Source of the DNA: an uncultured Polaribacter sp.
GTDB taxonomy: Bacteria > Bacteroidota > Bacteroidia > Flavobacteriales > Flavobacteriaceae
NCBI RefSeq assembly: GCF_947501385.1
Contig: NZ_CANMVP010000025.1
Location: 1-64,000 of the forward strand
Length of the DNA stretch: 64,000 nt
Direction: 5' to 3'
How positions within the stretch are numbered: the stretch's first letter is position 1; each line of letters opens with the position of its first letter. Positions 51,501 through 60,369 of this stretch are shown piece by piece. Under the pieces are notes generated by a model. The model searched no databases, was not told the origin of the DNA, and was given only the letters and a program-made list of their open reading frames with translations. The translations under genes and the position numbers were made by a program.

Positions 51501-52663
51501 TTAAAATTGAATTTAGTTGTAATGAAAAAGATCTAGATATTACTGTAAGTGATACCGGGATTGGTATAGATGAAGAAGACTTAAAACATGTTTTTGAGCG
51601 TTTTTATCAATCTAAAACAATGCAACAAGAACATATTTCTGGTTCTGGTATTGGCCTTGCATTCTCTAAAAAGCTGGTTGAAATGCACTATGGTTATATA
51701 AATGCTAAAAGTACTTTAAACGAAGGTACTTCTATACAGATACAATTACCGATAGTAAAACAACAAACTGGCGGAGATGAAATTTTAGAGAAAAAAAAGA
51801 TAGAACTTCCAGAAGAAAAGGAAATTTTATTAGATAAACAAGCCTTAAAAAAAGAAGAATTAGATTTTGTTGAAGTAAATAAAGAATTTTCTGAAGCATT
51901 GATTTTTTACGCAGAAGACAATTTAGAGATGAGACTTTATGTTTCTGATATTTTGTCTAAATATTTTAATGTAAAAGTTTTTAGAAATGGACAAGAGTGT
52001 TTAGATGCTCTTGAAGATAATTGGCCAGATTTGATAATTAGTGATGTGCAGATGCCAATTTTAGATGGATTAGATTTATGTATTGCAATAAAGTCTGATT
52101 TGAAAACCAGCCATATTCCTGTAATTCTATTAACAGCACTCACTAATATAGAAGACCACATAAAAGGTTTAAGAGATGGCGCAGATGCATATATCAAAAA
52201 GCCATTTAGCGTAAAGCGTTTAATTGCGAATGTTGAAGCACTTTTAGATAACAGAAAAAAATTAAGAGAAAGATATCAAGTAGGCATTCCATTAACTAAA
52301 GAAAATAATAAAAATAACAGAAATGATAATGCATTTTTAGAGAAGTTATATAGCATTATGGAAGACAATCTAGATAATCAAAATTTTGATATTAATACTT
52401 TAGCTAAAGAATTGTATTTGAATAGAACTCATTTTTATCAAAAAGTAAAAGTATTAACCAATAAAACTCCTTTTGAACTTATAAAAATCTATCGTTTACA
52501 AAGAGCTGCGAAATTTTTGTCTCAAGATAAGCTTTCTGTAAATGAAGTTTTCTTAATGACAGGATTTAAAAGTAGAACACACTTTACTAAAATATTTAAA
52601 GAGAAATATAATGTGTCTCCAAGTAAGTATGCCAATGAAGTTGAAAAAAAATTTGAAAGCTAA
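48536..52663 (+). CDS. Hybrid two-component system regulator (HTCS)
   Basis: A 1375-residue one-protein sensor/regulator that typically controls a polysaccharide-utilisation locus. A signal peptide (1-22) precedes about a dozen propeller repeats of the type GFIWIGTYEGINKYDG and LWIGTDEG (to ~730), a Y_Y_Y domain (~740-805), one membrane helix (~812-833), the kinase with HisKA SNISHEIKTPL and ATPase motifs NNAFKYT, DTGIGID and GSGIGL, a receiver (DLIISDVQMPILDG, ~1130-1245) and a C-terminal AraC HTH with FKSRTHFTKIFKEKYNVSPSKY. The periplasmic propellers bind oligosaccharides. It lies just upstream of surface-protein and sulfatase genes. Confidence 0.94.
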   Translation: MTKKILFFINLLFFLCFHTIAQQNELSYSKKITISQGLAHNGVTCILKDSKGFIWIGTYEGINKYDGYKLTTYKNTLDSELLSSNRVRALTEDTKQNLWIGTDEGITIYNTSSEKFTQIYPKESISKEKKGVIVRKILVKKNKIYCLTEGRGILLFDQNYKLLNQFVPVTEKQGDLIFFDAKELYDENILFSTSQGLLFFDNKKNSFRNVLESEIDFSSSILAVNDSIFITTISKGAVFFSLNKKKKTFQTIKHVLKDYQFNSSLIDAKGNLWLGTLNKGIIQIENIHQKIALNNVKPFARKVFTDDLDRLRISTLFSSSISIWVGSFNEGLYQFDIKENPFKKYNKENNDKYGLVSYNITGISALDESRVFVTAAKGGIGLFNTRKNVFEPLPFDIPSEYKLNVSNVFVDSRKAIWLKIGKLGLYRVKQGSKSLIKINNQILNENLAVFYRTFSEDRYGNIWIGSDSEVIKISINNFNEIKNVELLNKNNFFKKDKISLIRVVYPDPIKNVVWIGTDSDGLFKVENNEETKLNEALVKKITTNTENKKSLTSNFITSILRLPNNELWIGTENGGVCKVVEKKDSFEFISFSEKNGLSNNVVKSIQYDTNNSLWISTNIGLNNFDLKTNVFRKFNLSDGLPFEDFWYPSEKLGNGIFLFSGLDGFCYFNSNKISAKEKLPIVLLENFKLFNNKVYPSDTIHNRILFDKDFSELSQLNLKYNENVFSLDIVSLHFSNPKNHLIRYKLYPINENWVTLPSNRNTINYSGLQPGEYELSYKASNSLNEWTPTKKIKINITPPFWKTNWAYFIYFLSVIILLYLVIKIITKIQSLNHKVAIEKLEINSVKELNESKLRFFSNISHEIKTPLTLISSPLGVLLNRYKNNLDVSEKLVLIKRQTKKIRQLVNQANDFRRAEANLLKMNYSRFNFNDFIQEVTDDFMFLASKDEKNFELIAKNKNIIVSADKDKLEKIINNLINNAFKYTRANDIIKIEFSCNEKDLDITVSDTGIGIDEEDLKHVFERFYQSKTMQQEHISGSGIGLAFSKKLVEMHYGYINAKSTLNEGTSIQIQLPIVKQQTGGDEILEKKKIELPEEKEILLDKQALKKEELDFVEVNKEFSEALIFYAEDNLEMRLYVSDILSKYFNVKVFRNGQECLDALEDNWPDLIISDVQMPILDGLDLCIAIKSDLKTSHIPVILLTALTNIEDHIKGLRDGADAYIKKPFSVKRLIANVEALLDNRKKLRERYQVGIPLTKENNKNNRNDNAFLEKLYSIMEDNLDNQNFDINTLAKELYLNRTHFYQKVKVLTNKTPFELIKIYRLQRAAKFLSQDKLSVNEVFLMTGFKSRTHFTKIFKEKYNVSPSKYANEVEKKFES

Positions 52664-52813
52664 AAAAACATACCATAAATGCTGTAATTAAAAAACTAAA
52701 TAAGTTGTTTAAAATACATACGTACTTATAACAACATACTTTTTATTTAGAAATACAGAAAAATAGAATAAGCTTGTTTTCTTTGATATTAATTAAACAT
52801 TAACTAGCTTATT

Positions 52814-54115
52814 ATGAAAAAAAAGATACTTAAAGGGATAGCTTTATTCTTTATTACTTTTCTAACTTTCCATGTAAAATCACAAAATGCTACATTTAAC
52901 AACAATGATGGAGATAATCTCTGGAGCAATACTGCTAATTGGGATACAGGAAGTCTACCAACAGGTGTTGCTACAATTAATACAAATGTAATTCTAGACG
53001 GTGATTATACAATCACTAAATTAGAAACATCAAACGGTGTAGCAACAGACATTACAATTTCTGGAACTAACACTCTAACAATTTCTGATAATGCAAACCC
53101 ATATCTTCATAATAAGTTAAACGGAATTTTAACTATTAATTGCAATTTAGAAGTACAAGTTACAAATCAAAGTTTAGATGCTAGGTTTTTAGATGATAAT
53201 AAAATTATTTTTGGAGGCAACAGCACTATAATCTTAACAGAAGCAACTAAAATTAGAAATTTTAGTCAAAATCCTTTAGAGTTAAATGGTACTTTAATTG
53301 GCTCAAAAAACATAATAGTTTCTAATGCAACAGGAAATGCGCAAGCTGGTGGTATTACTTTTGGTAATACTGCAGATAATTCTAATTTTACTGGTAATAT
53401 TTTAGATTTTACAGAAGATATCGTATCAAATATTGTAGCGCCAAACGTATTTACTTCAACCGATGCGGTAATTCAGTTTAGTGGTGTTGGTGGTTCATTA
53501 ACCTTAAACGGAGAAAATACAATGTTAGGAAGTATCTCTAGATTAGGAGCAAACAATGGGCAACCTACAATAAATTTTAATGCAAATCAAAACAATATGA
53601 AAGCATTGACTTTAATAGGCACAAGTGCAGGAAATGCTTTAGCTTTAAATATAAATACAGCTGTAAGCAAAATTATATTTAATGATTTAGATCTAAATAC
53701 GGGCGCTAATGATGGTATATTAAATATCATAGGTTTTAGAGACGATGTTTTAAAATTTGGTGTAATATTAACTCAAGACCAATTAGATGCAATACAGATT
53801 GATGGTGTTGCAACTGCAGGATTTCTATCTCAAAGAGCTAACGGTTATATTGTAAAAACAACTACGTTAAGTGTAACTAAAAATAATTTAGAAAATGCTT
53901 CAATATATCCAAATCCGGTAAGAAATAATTTATACATAAATAGTCCAAAAAATAGCAAAATTACACTCTACAATACCTTAGGTTCAAAAATAAAGTCGAT
54001 TATAAATTCTTCTGGAAGTACTACAATAGAAGTAGATAATCTAACTAAAGGTGTTTACATTATTAGAATAAATGCCGATGAAAAAGTAAAAACTAGTCGT
54101 GCAATTATTAACTAA
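52814..54115 (+). CDS. T9SS-exported surface protein
   Basis: A 433-residue protein with a signal peptide (1-23, ending HVKSQ). A beta-rich body begins NNNDGDNLWSNTANWDTGSLPTG, a segment found in flavobacterial surface proteins and also in the 716-residue protein downstream. The last ~75 residues are a type A T9SS sorting domain (ASIYPNPVRNNLYINS, KGVYIIRI). It is secreted by type IX secretion and attached to the cell surface or released. It is the first gene after the HTCS. No catalytic motif is visible; adhesion or glycan capture is inference. Confidence 0.83.
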   Translation: MKKKILKGIALFFITFLTFHVKSQNATFNNNDGDNLWSNTANWDTGSLPTGVATINTNVILDGDYTITKLETSNGVATDITISGTNTLTISDNANPYLHNKLNGILTINCNLEVQVTNQSLDARFLDDNKIIFGGNSTIILTEATKIRNFSQNPLELNGTLIGSKNIIVSNATGNAQAGGITFGNTADNSNFTGNILDFTEDIVSNIVAPNVFTSTDAVIQFSGVGGSLTLNGENTMLGSISRLGANNGQPTINFNANQNNMKALTLIGTSAGNALALNINTAVSKIIFNDLDLNTGANDGILNIIGFRDDVLKFGVILTQDQLDAIQIDGVATAGFLSQRANGYIVKTTTLSVTKNNLENASIYPNPVRNNLYINSPKNSKITLYNTLGSKIKSIINSSGSTTIEVDNLTKGVYIIRINADEKVKTSRAIIN

Positions 54116-54170
54116 TTATTTACTTAACTCTCACAAAATAAATTCTAGAATAAAAATAAACGTCTCTATT

Positions 54171-54824
54171 ATGAAAAAAAATAATTTTAAATATTTGTTT
54201 TTAATACTACCACTATTCTTTAGTTGTTTTACTACAAATTGTCAAGTTGAAAACTTTAATAAAAATGCTTGGAGTTTTGAACCAACATCTGGAATCACCT
54301 ATATAAGTAATCCAACTTCACACCCTAAAAAACCAGGACCAGGAAATATTGTTGAAGCATTCACACAAATAAATAAAAATAATAGTAAAAGCAAGGAAAG
54401 TTTTTTTTATCAATCTTCAGAGCAATCATATACAGGAAAACAAAGCCTGTTAGCAGACTTTAATGAGTTAAAAGCTACTCCAAAATTGCAAAGTTTTAGA
54501 CCAAATAAGAAAAATAAAAATATTGGAAATTTTGATATTAAATCTACGGGTACCTATAAAGCATCCATTTGGGTTTACATGACCACTTTAAAGAAAGGTA
54601 AAATAAGATTCAATTTGGGAAAAGGTGGCTATAAAAATGTAAATTTTGATTTTGATTTTGATTTAAGTACCGTAACAAAAGTAAATACTTGAACTAAAAT
54701 TTCTGTTGAAAAAAATATGGAAGAAGGTGCTAAACTTTGGGCTACTGTCTATTTTGTTGCTCCTTTTCCCAAAAACTCAAAAATATATATCGACGATTTC
54801 ACGATAGAAAAACAACCAAAATAA
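54171..54824 (+). pseudogene. Truncated glycan-binding-like lipoprotein gene (TGA stop)
   Basis: The frame from ATG 54171 has a signal sequence with a possible lipobox (LFFSCF) and then NKNAWSFEPTSGITYISN, closely similar to the N-terminal domain of the next gene's product. At 54690-54692 a TGA falls where the neighbour has Trp (VTKVNTW), and the frame continues collinearly (TKISVEKNMEEGAKLWATV, YIDDFTIEK) to TAA at 54822-54824. One G-to-A change has cut a 217-codon duplicate. No T9SS tail is present even in the full frame. Confidence 0.75.
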
Positions 54825-54845
54825 CTATTAATAAACTTAAATATT

Positions 54846-56996
54846 ATGAAAATAAATAAACTTAAAAAAATCATTTTCCTTATCTTATTTACATTTAGTA
54901 TTTGTCAAGTCAGTAGTCAAGTGACTGATTTTAATATAGATACTTGGGGTTTTGAGCAAACCTCTGGTATTGAATATGTAAATAATTCTTCTAGCTTTCC
55001 AGATGCTCCTGGACCAGGAAATATTGTGGAGGCAATGACGCAATTAGTGAGTGGAAGTACAACAAATATTTTTATACAGTCAAGTGACGCTGCTCACAAT
55101 AGTTCACAAAGTATGTTAGCAGATTTTAATGTCTTAACAGACAGTCCAAAACTACAGAGCTTTAGACCTTCTGGAGCTAACGATCTTATAGGTAATTTTA
55201 CCACAGGTTCAACAGGGGTTTACAAAGCTTCAATCTGGATTTATATGGATGCTTTACAATCTGGAACAGTAAGATTTAAAGTGAATATTGGTAGCATAAC
55301 TGCTGTAAACTTTGATTTTGATTTAAGTACAGTCACAAAAGTAAATACTTGGACTAAAATTTCAGTAGAGGAAAGTTTGCAAGCAGGAACCAACTTATTT
55401 GCAGAAGTAACTTTTATAAATTCAGTAACATTAATAGCTTCAACAACGAAAGTATATTTAGATGATTTTAAGTTAGAGAAAGTAACCACAGAAACCTGGA
55501 CTGGTACAACTGATTCAGATTGGTTTACAACTACAAATTGGGATACAGGAACTATCCCAACAGAAGCATCAACAGTAGTAATACCTAGCGCTCCTGCAAA
55601 TCAACCAGAAATTACAACAGATAGAGGTGCTGTTGCAAATAATTTAACAGCAGATAGTGGTGCAAGTTTAATAGTAGAAAACGGAAGTTCTTTACGTGTA
55701 GGAAATACTGCTTCTGGAGATATTACCTACAACGTAAATGTCGCAGATACCAATTGGCATTTAATTTCTTCTCCTGTTGATGGTGAGCAATATGATAATA
55801 CTTGGATTGCAAATAATAATATTCTTGCAAGTACAACTCCAGGAAAAACAGATAATAGAGCAATTGCTACATACAACAATACAGTTGCTTCTAATAATTG
55901 GGATTATTTTAGTGCCAATCCAGGCACACCAGTAACTTTCGGATCGGGTATTGGCTATTCTTTAAAAAGAATAACTGTAGGAAACTACACATTTACAGGA
56001 ACGTTTCCTACTTCTAATGTAACTCCTACTATTTCACAAAACTCAAGTAACTGGAATTTAGTAGGAAATCCTTTTCCGTCTTTCTTAAATATTTCAAATT
56101 TAATAACGGCAAACACCACAAATTTATCTCCTGCAAATCAAGCAATATATGTTTGGAACGGAACATCGTATCAATCATTAACAACAGGATACCTACAACC
56201 AGGACAGGCTTTTTTTATAAATTCTAATGTTGCTTCTGGAGCTTTAGAAATATCAGAAGGTTTACAGAGTCACGAAACTGGAGTTACATTTTACAGGACT
56301 AATAACACAGAGCAAAGAATTGTTTTAAATATTTCTGATGGAGAAACATTAAAATCTACCGAAATTAATTACATAAAAAATAAAACTATTGGTTTGGATC
56401 CAAGATTTGATATTGGTCTATTTGATGGAGTCACATCAGATTTAAAATTATATTCTATTTTAGTTAGTAATGATAATGAAAATGCTTTTGAAAAACAGGC
56501 ATTACCAAATGCTAGCTTTGAAGACTTAATAATACCGATTGGAGTGAAAGCAAAAGAAGGAAAAGAAATTACTTTTTCTGCAACAATTTCTAACTTACCT
56601 GAAGGAATTGAGTTGTTTTTAGAAGATAGAATTGAAAATATTTTTATAAAATTAGATGAAAATAATACTTTTAAAACTACGCTTTCTTCAGATTCAGATG
56701 TTGTTGATAGATTCTTTTTACACACTTCTCAAAGATCATTAAGTATAAATGAACCAATTTTTTCAACCAGTATTTCAATCTATCAATCAGATAGTTCTAC
56801 ATTAAAAATGACTGGTTTACCAGAAGGCGATTCAACCGTTCTAGTTTATGATATTTTTGGAAGACAAATAGTAAAGAACTCTTTTACCTCAAGCAATACC
56901 AAAGAAATTAAATTACCAAACTTTACTACTGGGATTTATTTGGTAAAATTAAATACTGTAGAAGGTACAACTACAAAAAAAATAGTTTTAAGATAA
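54846..56996 (+). CDS. T9SS-exported surface protein with CBM-like domain
   Basis: A 716-residue protein with a signal peptide (1-24, ending VSSQ). Residues 25-215 form a beta-sandwich like carbohydrate-binding modules (NIDTWGFEQTSGIEYVNN, APGPGNIVEAMTQL, LQSFRPSG, YKASIWIYM, TWTKISVEE, YLDDFKLEKV). The middle has WFTTTNWDTGTIPTEASTVVIP and a further surface domain, and the C-terminal ~80 residues are a type A T9SS sorting domain (STVLVYDIFGRQI, TGIYLVKL). It probably binds the target glycan at the surface; the ligand is unknown. Confidence 0.85.
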   Translation: MKINKLKKIIFLILFTFSICQVSSQVTDFNIDTWGFEQTSGIEYVNNSSSFPDAPGPGNIVEAMTQLVSGSTTNIFIQSSDAAHNSSQSMLADFNVLTDSPKLQSFRPSGANDLIGNFTTGSTGVYKASIWIYMDALQSGTVRFKVNIGSITAVNFDFDLSTVTKVNTWTKISVEESLQAGTNLFAEVTFINSVTLIASTTKVYLDDFKLEKVTTETWTGTTDSDWFTTTNWDTGTIPTEASTVVIPSAPANQPEITTDRGAVANNLTADSGASLIVENGSSLRVGNTASGDITYNVNVADTNWHLISSPVDGEQYDNTWIANNNILASTTPGKTDNRAIATYNNTVASNNWDYFSANPGTPVTFGSGIGYSLKRITVGNYTFTGTFPTSNVTPTISQNSSNWNLVGNPFPSFLNISNLITANTTNLSPANQAIYVWNGTSYQSLTTGYLQPGQAFFINSNVASGALEISEGLQSHETGVTFYRTNNTEQRIVLNISDGETLKSTEINYIKNKTIGLDPRFDIGLFDGVTSDLKLYSILVSNDNENAFEKQALPNASFEDLIIPIGVKAKEGKEITFSATISNLPEGIELFLEDRIENIFIKLDENNTFKTTLSSDSDVVDRFFLHTSQRSLSINEPIFSTSISIYQSDSSTLKMTGLPEGDSTVLVYDIFGRQIVKNSFTSSNTKEIKLPNFTTGIYLVKLNTVEGTTTKKIVLR

Positions 56997-57011
56997 TCTA
57001 AAAGAATAAAG

Positions 57012-57191
57012 ATGAAAAAACAAATAGGTAAAACTCAAAATAGAATTGAAGAAATTTCTAGAAAAGATGCATTAAAAAAAATAGGAAATTACAGTAAATA
57101 TATTGGCTTAACTGCATTGGGCACTTATTTAATATTAAGTCCACAAAAAGCACAAGCTCAAAGTCCTGAAGCACCTGGAACAGGCTTTTAA
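57012..57191 (+). CDS. 59-residue membrane peptide beside the T9SS genes
   Basis: A short gene 15 bases after the 716-residue surface-protein gene. Its product has a charged N-terminus with ISRKDALKKIG, one hydrophobic segment (YIGLTALGTYLILSP), then QKAQAQ and the ending PEAPGTGF. The form is like a signal anchor followed by a very short exported tail. Small proteins of this pattern are, from memory, frequent next to T9SS substrates in Flavobacteria; no function is known. A strong terminator follows at 57211. Confidence 0.6.
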   Translation: MKKQIGKTQNRIEEISRKDALKKIGNYSKYIGLTALGTYLILSPQKAQAQSPEAPGTGF

Positions 57192-57210
57192 AAAGGGTTA
57201 TTCAGAAATT

Positions 57211-57245
57211 AAAAAAGCATTGTTTTCTTTAAACAATGCTTTTTT
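57211..57245 (+). terminator. Terminator after the T9SS surface-protein genes
   Basis: AAAAAAGCATTGTTT pairs perfectly with AAACAATGCTTTTTT around a short loop and is followed by a T run. It separates the surface-protein transcript from the sulfatase genes. Confidence 0.82.
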
Positions 57246-57358
57246 TAAATATTCCATCTTACTGCAATGTAAAAAGGATTAAAAAACCACAAAATAATTA
57301 AGTAATAAAAGTTTGTTCTTAATTTATGTATTATGATTTCAAAAAGGAAAGTTTTAAG

Positions 57359-58804
57359 ATGATGAAAGAAAATAAAATTAAAAATACCATATTTCTAATT
57401 CTAATATCACTTTTTATATTTGGCTGCTCTAGTTCAACAAAAGGTGATAAAAAAATCAATAACAAACCAAATATAATATTATTTGTTACAGACGATCATG
57501 GTTTAGATGCTTTAGGAGCATATGGTAACAAAGTAATAAAAACCCCAAATTTAGATAAGCTAGCTTCAGAAGGAATCACGTTTTCTAATGCCTATTGCAC
57601 AAGTGCAAGTTGCACTGCAAGTAGATCTGTAATTCTCTCTGGAAAGTTTGGTCATGCTACAGGATCTTATGGACACTCACATAGTTATCATCACTTCAGC
57701 ACGTATAGTAATGAAACTTCGCTACCAATTATTATGGAGAAGTATGGTTACCAAACAGCAAGAATTGGAAAATACCATATAGCCCCAGAAAAAGTATATC
57801 ATTTTAATACAATTTTAGAAGCAGATCCAAGAAATACAATCGAAATGGCTGAAAAAAGCAAACCAATACTAAATTCTGAAAAACCATTTTTCTTATATTT
57901 TTGTACAGATGACCCACACAGAGGAAAATCTACAAATCCTAAAAAATGGAATGCTCCTAATAGTTTTGGAAATAAAAAAGAAGGTTATAAGGGTACAAAA
58001 CAAATCACTTATAAACCCAATGAAGTTTTAGTCCCATCTTTTTTATCTGACACTAAAGAAACAAGAGAAGAAATTGCAGAATATTACCAAAGTGTATCTA
58101 GAGTAGATCAAGGTTTTGGTAAGTTAATGAAGCTTCTTAAAGAATCTGGAAAAGCAGAAAACACAATTGTAATTTATATTTCTGATAATGGAATGGCTTT
58201 CCCTGGCGCAAAAACAACGGTTTACGAACCAGGAATTAAACTCCCCTGTATTATAAAGGACCCAACAAGAGATCTAAAAGGAATTACAAATAAAGCATTA
58301 ATTTCTTGGGTAGATTTAACACCAACAATTTTAGATATGGCAAAAATTGATTATAATAAAGCTAAATTTCATGGAGAATCTTTCAATTCAATTTTAGAGA
58401 AAACAAATCCAAAAGGTTGGGATGAAATTTATGCCTCACATACATTCCATGAAGTTACAATGTATTACCCAATGAGAGTCGTTAGAAATAAAAACTATAA
58501 ATTAATTTGGAATATTTCTTGGCGTCAAGAATATCCTTTTGCATCAGATTTGCTAGAATCTTCCTCATGGCAAAGCATTCAAAGAAATAATCTAACAAAT
58601 TTTGGAAATAAAAAAATTAATAATTTTCTATTTAGACCACAATTTGAATTATATGATCTAAAGAAAGATCCTAATGAATTGAATAACTTGGCATCAGAAA
58701 AAGAATTTGAAACAGTTTTTATCTCTTTGAAAAGTAAGTTAAAAGAATTTCAAATAAATACAAACGATCCTTGGAAAATTATTTGGGATAAAAATCCTCT
58801 GTAA
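57359..58804 (+). CDS. Sulfatase, formylglycine type, lipoprotein
   Basis: About 481 residues from the ATG at 57359 (an in-frame ATG at 57326 would add 11 residues before the signal). Lipoprotein signal with Cys in IFGCSSS. Sulfatase features: metal site NIILFVTDDHG, the maturation motif SCTASRSVILSG (Cys becomes formylglycine; CxASR instead of the common CxPSR), KYHIAPE, and DNGMAFPGAKTTVYEPGIKLP. It should remove sulfate esters from a polysaccharide in the periplasm or on the outer membrane. A formylglycine-generating (or anaerobic) maturase must be encoded elsewhere. Confidence 0.9.
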   Translation: MMKENKIKNTIFLILISLFIFGCSSSTKGDKKINNKPNIILFVTDDHGLDALGAYGNKVIKTPNLDKLASEGITFSNAYCTSASCTASRSVILSGKFGHATGSYGHSHSYHHFSTYSNETSLPIIMEKYGYQTARIGKYHIAPEKVYHFNTILEADPRNTIEMAEKSKPILNSEKPFFLYFCTDDPHRGKSTNPKKWNAPNSFGNKKEGYKGTKQITYKPNEVLVPSFLSDTKETREEIAEYYQSVSRVDQGFGKLMKLLKESGKAENTIVIYISDNGMAFPGAKTTVYEPGIKLPCIIKDPTRDLKGITNKALISWVDLTPTILDMAKIDYNKAKFHGESFNSILEKTNPKGWDEIYASHTFHEVTMYYPMRVVRNKNYKLIWNISWRQEYPFASDLLESSSWQSIQRNNLTNFGNKKINNFLFRPQFELYDLKKDPNELNNLASEKEFETVFISLKSKLKEFQINTNDPWKIIWDKNPL

Positions 58805-58946
58805 AAAACTTAGATACAAAGTTTATTTTTTGATTCAAAAAAACACTTATTTCCCAAACAATACATTTTATAAATGTAGAACTACATTTACAATCGTACT
58901 TTTAAATTTATTTGTAGTAAATTAATTTAATTTCAACATTACTTCT

Positions 58947-60350
58947 ATGAAAAAATTTTTATTGATAATAATACTAATCTCGTTAAGTACTAACTCTCAA
59001 AATGATACTTCAAAACCAAATGTAGTTTTCATTATGGTGGATGACCTAAATGATTGGGTTGGTGCTTTTGGAGGAAATCCACAAGCCAAAACACCTAATA
59101 TAGATGAATTAGCAGCAAAAAGTACTATTTTTAAAAATGCATATGCGCCAGCTCCTTTATGTAATCCATCTAGAACCAGTATTTTAACAGGGTACAGACC
59201 TTCTACAACCGGCGTTTATGGAAATTCTGAAATATTTAGAACTGTAAAAGGTTTTGAAAATACAGTCACTCTTCCACAATATTTTGAGAAAAACGGCTAT
59301 AAAACTGCCGCTGCAGGAAAAATATTTCATAGTCCAAGAGGTGGTTATGGAGAACCTAAAGCAGGAAGTGATCCTGGTTCTTTTCAACAAGAAAAAAGAG
59401 GAGGAATTGGAACGAACTATCCACCAAAAGACAAACAAAATAAGAATAGTTTAAACCTAAAAAAATACGGAGTTAAAGGATATTTCTCTAGGGCTTTTGA
59501 CTGGTTTGAATTAGAAAGTGAGTTTAAAGAAAATGCAGACTATCAATCTGCAAACTATGGTGCAAATTTTTTAAAAGAAAATCATAACGACCCTTTTTTT
59601 CTTGCAATTGGTGTTTTTAGACCCCATTTACCTTGGTATGCTCCAAAAGAATTTTTTGATTTATACAAAACAGAGGATATTAAAATTCCTAAAACGCTAA
59701 AAACAGATTTAGATGATGTTGGCAAAGTGGGAAATAGAATAGTCAAAAAAAATGTACACCAATCTATCTTAGATAATGGAAAATGGAAAGAAGCTGTTAG
59801 AGCATATTTAGCTAATATTTCTTTTGCAGATGCTTGCATTGGTCATTTATTAAATGCACTACAAAATAGTAAATATGCAGACAACACCATTATTGTTTTA
59901 ATGGGAGATCATGGATGGCATTTAGGAGAAAAAGAACATTGGTCCAAAAATGTATTGTGGGAACGTTCTGTAAAAACACCTTTATTAATTTTTGATCCAA
60001 GGGATGGCAAACCAAAAGTAAGCACATCTATAGTTTCATTATTAGACGTCTACCCTACTCTTTTAGAAATGACTAATCTTCCAAAAAATAATAAATTAGA
60101 AGGAAAAAGTATTTATAGCATTTTAAAAAATCCTGAAAAAAAAATAAATGAGTTTATATTAACTTCTAAAAATGATGGTATTCATTCTTTAAGAAGCGAA
60201 CATTACAGATATATAGTTTATAAAAATGGATTTGAAGAATTATATGATCACAGAAAAGATCCTAATGAGTGGAATAATATTGCTAAAAATTCTTCAGAAA
60301 AAAAAGTACTACAAGAGTTTAGAAAAGAATTAAAAACACTTTTAAAATAA
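58947..60350 (+). CDS. Sulfatase, iduronate-2-sulfatase-like
   Basis: A 467-residue exported sulfatase with a signal peptide (1-18, ending STNSQ). Motifs are NVVFIMVDDLNDW (metal site), the maturation motif CNPSRTSILTG, AAGKIFHS, FRPHLPWYAPKEFFDLY, and MGDHGWHLGEKEHWSKNVLWE. These are the marks of the iduronate-2-sulfatase-like branch of S1 sulfatases. It differs clearly from the sulfatase upstream, so the two probably remove sulfates from different positions of the same glycan. Confidence 0.9.
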   Translation: MKKFLLIIILISLSTNSQNDTSKPNVVFIMVDDLNDWVGAFGGNPQAKTPNIDELAAKSTIFKNAYAPAPLCNPSRTSILTGYRPSTTGVYGNSEIFRTVKGFENTVTLPQYFEKNGYKTAAAGKIFHSPRGGYGEPKAGSDPGSFQQEKRGGIGTNYPPKDKQNKNSLNLKKYGVKGYFSRAFDWFELESEFKENADYQSANYGANFLKENHNDPFFLAIGVFRPHLPWYAPKEFFDLYKTEDIKIPKTLKTDLDDVGKVGNRIVKKNVHQSILDNGKWKEAVRAYLANISFADACIGHLLNALQNSKYADNTIIVLMGDHGWHLGEKEHWSKNVLWERSVKTPLLIFDPRDGKPKVSTSIVSLLDVYPTLLEMTNLPKNNKLEGKSIYSILKNPEKKINEFILTSKNDGIHSLRSEHYRYIVYKNGFEELYDHRKDPNEWNNIAKNSSEKKVLQEFRKELKTLLK

Positions 60351-60369
60351 TTAATACCCATTTTATAAT

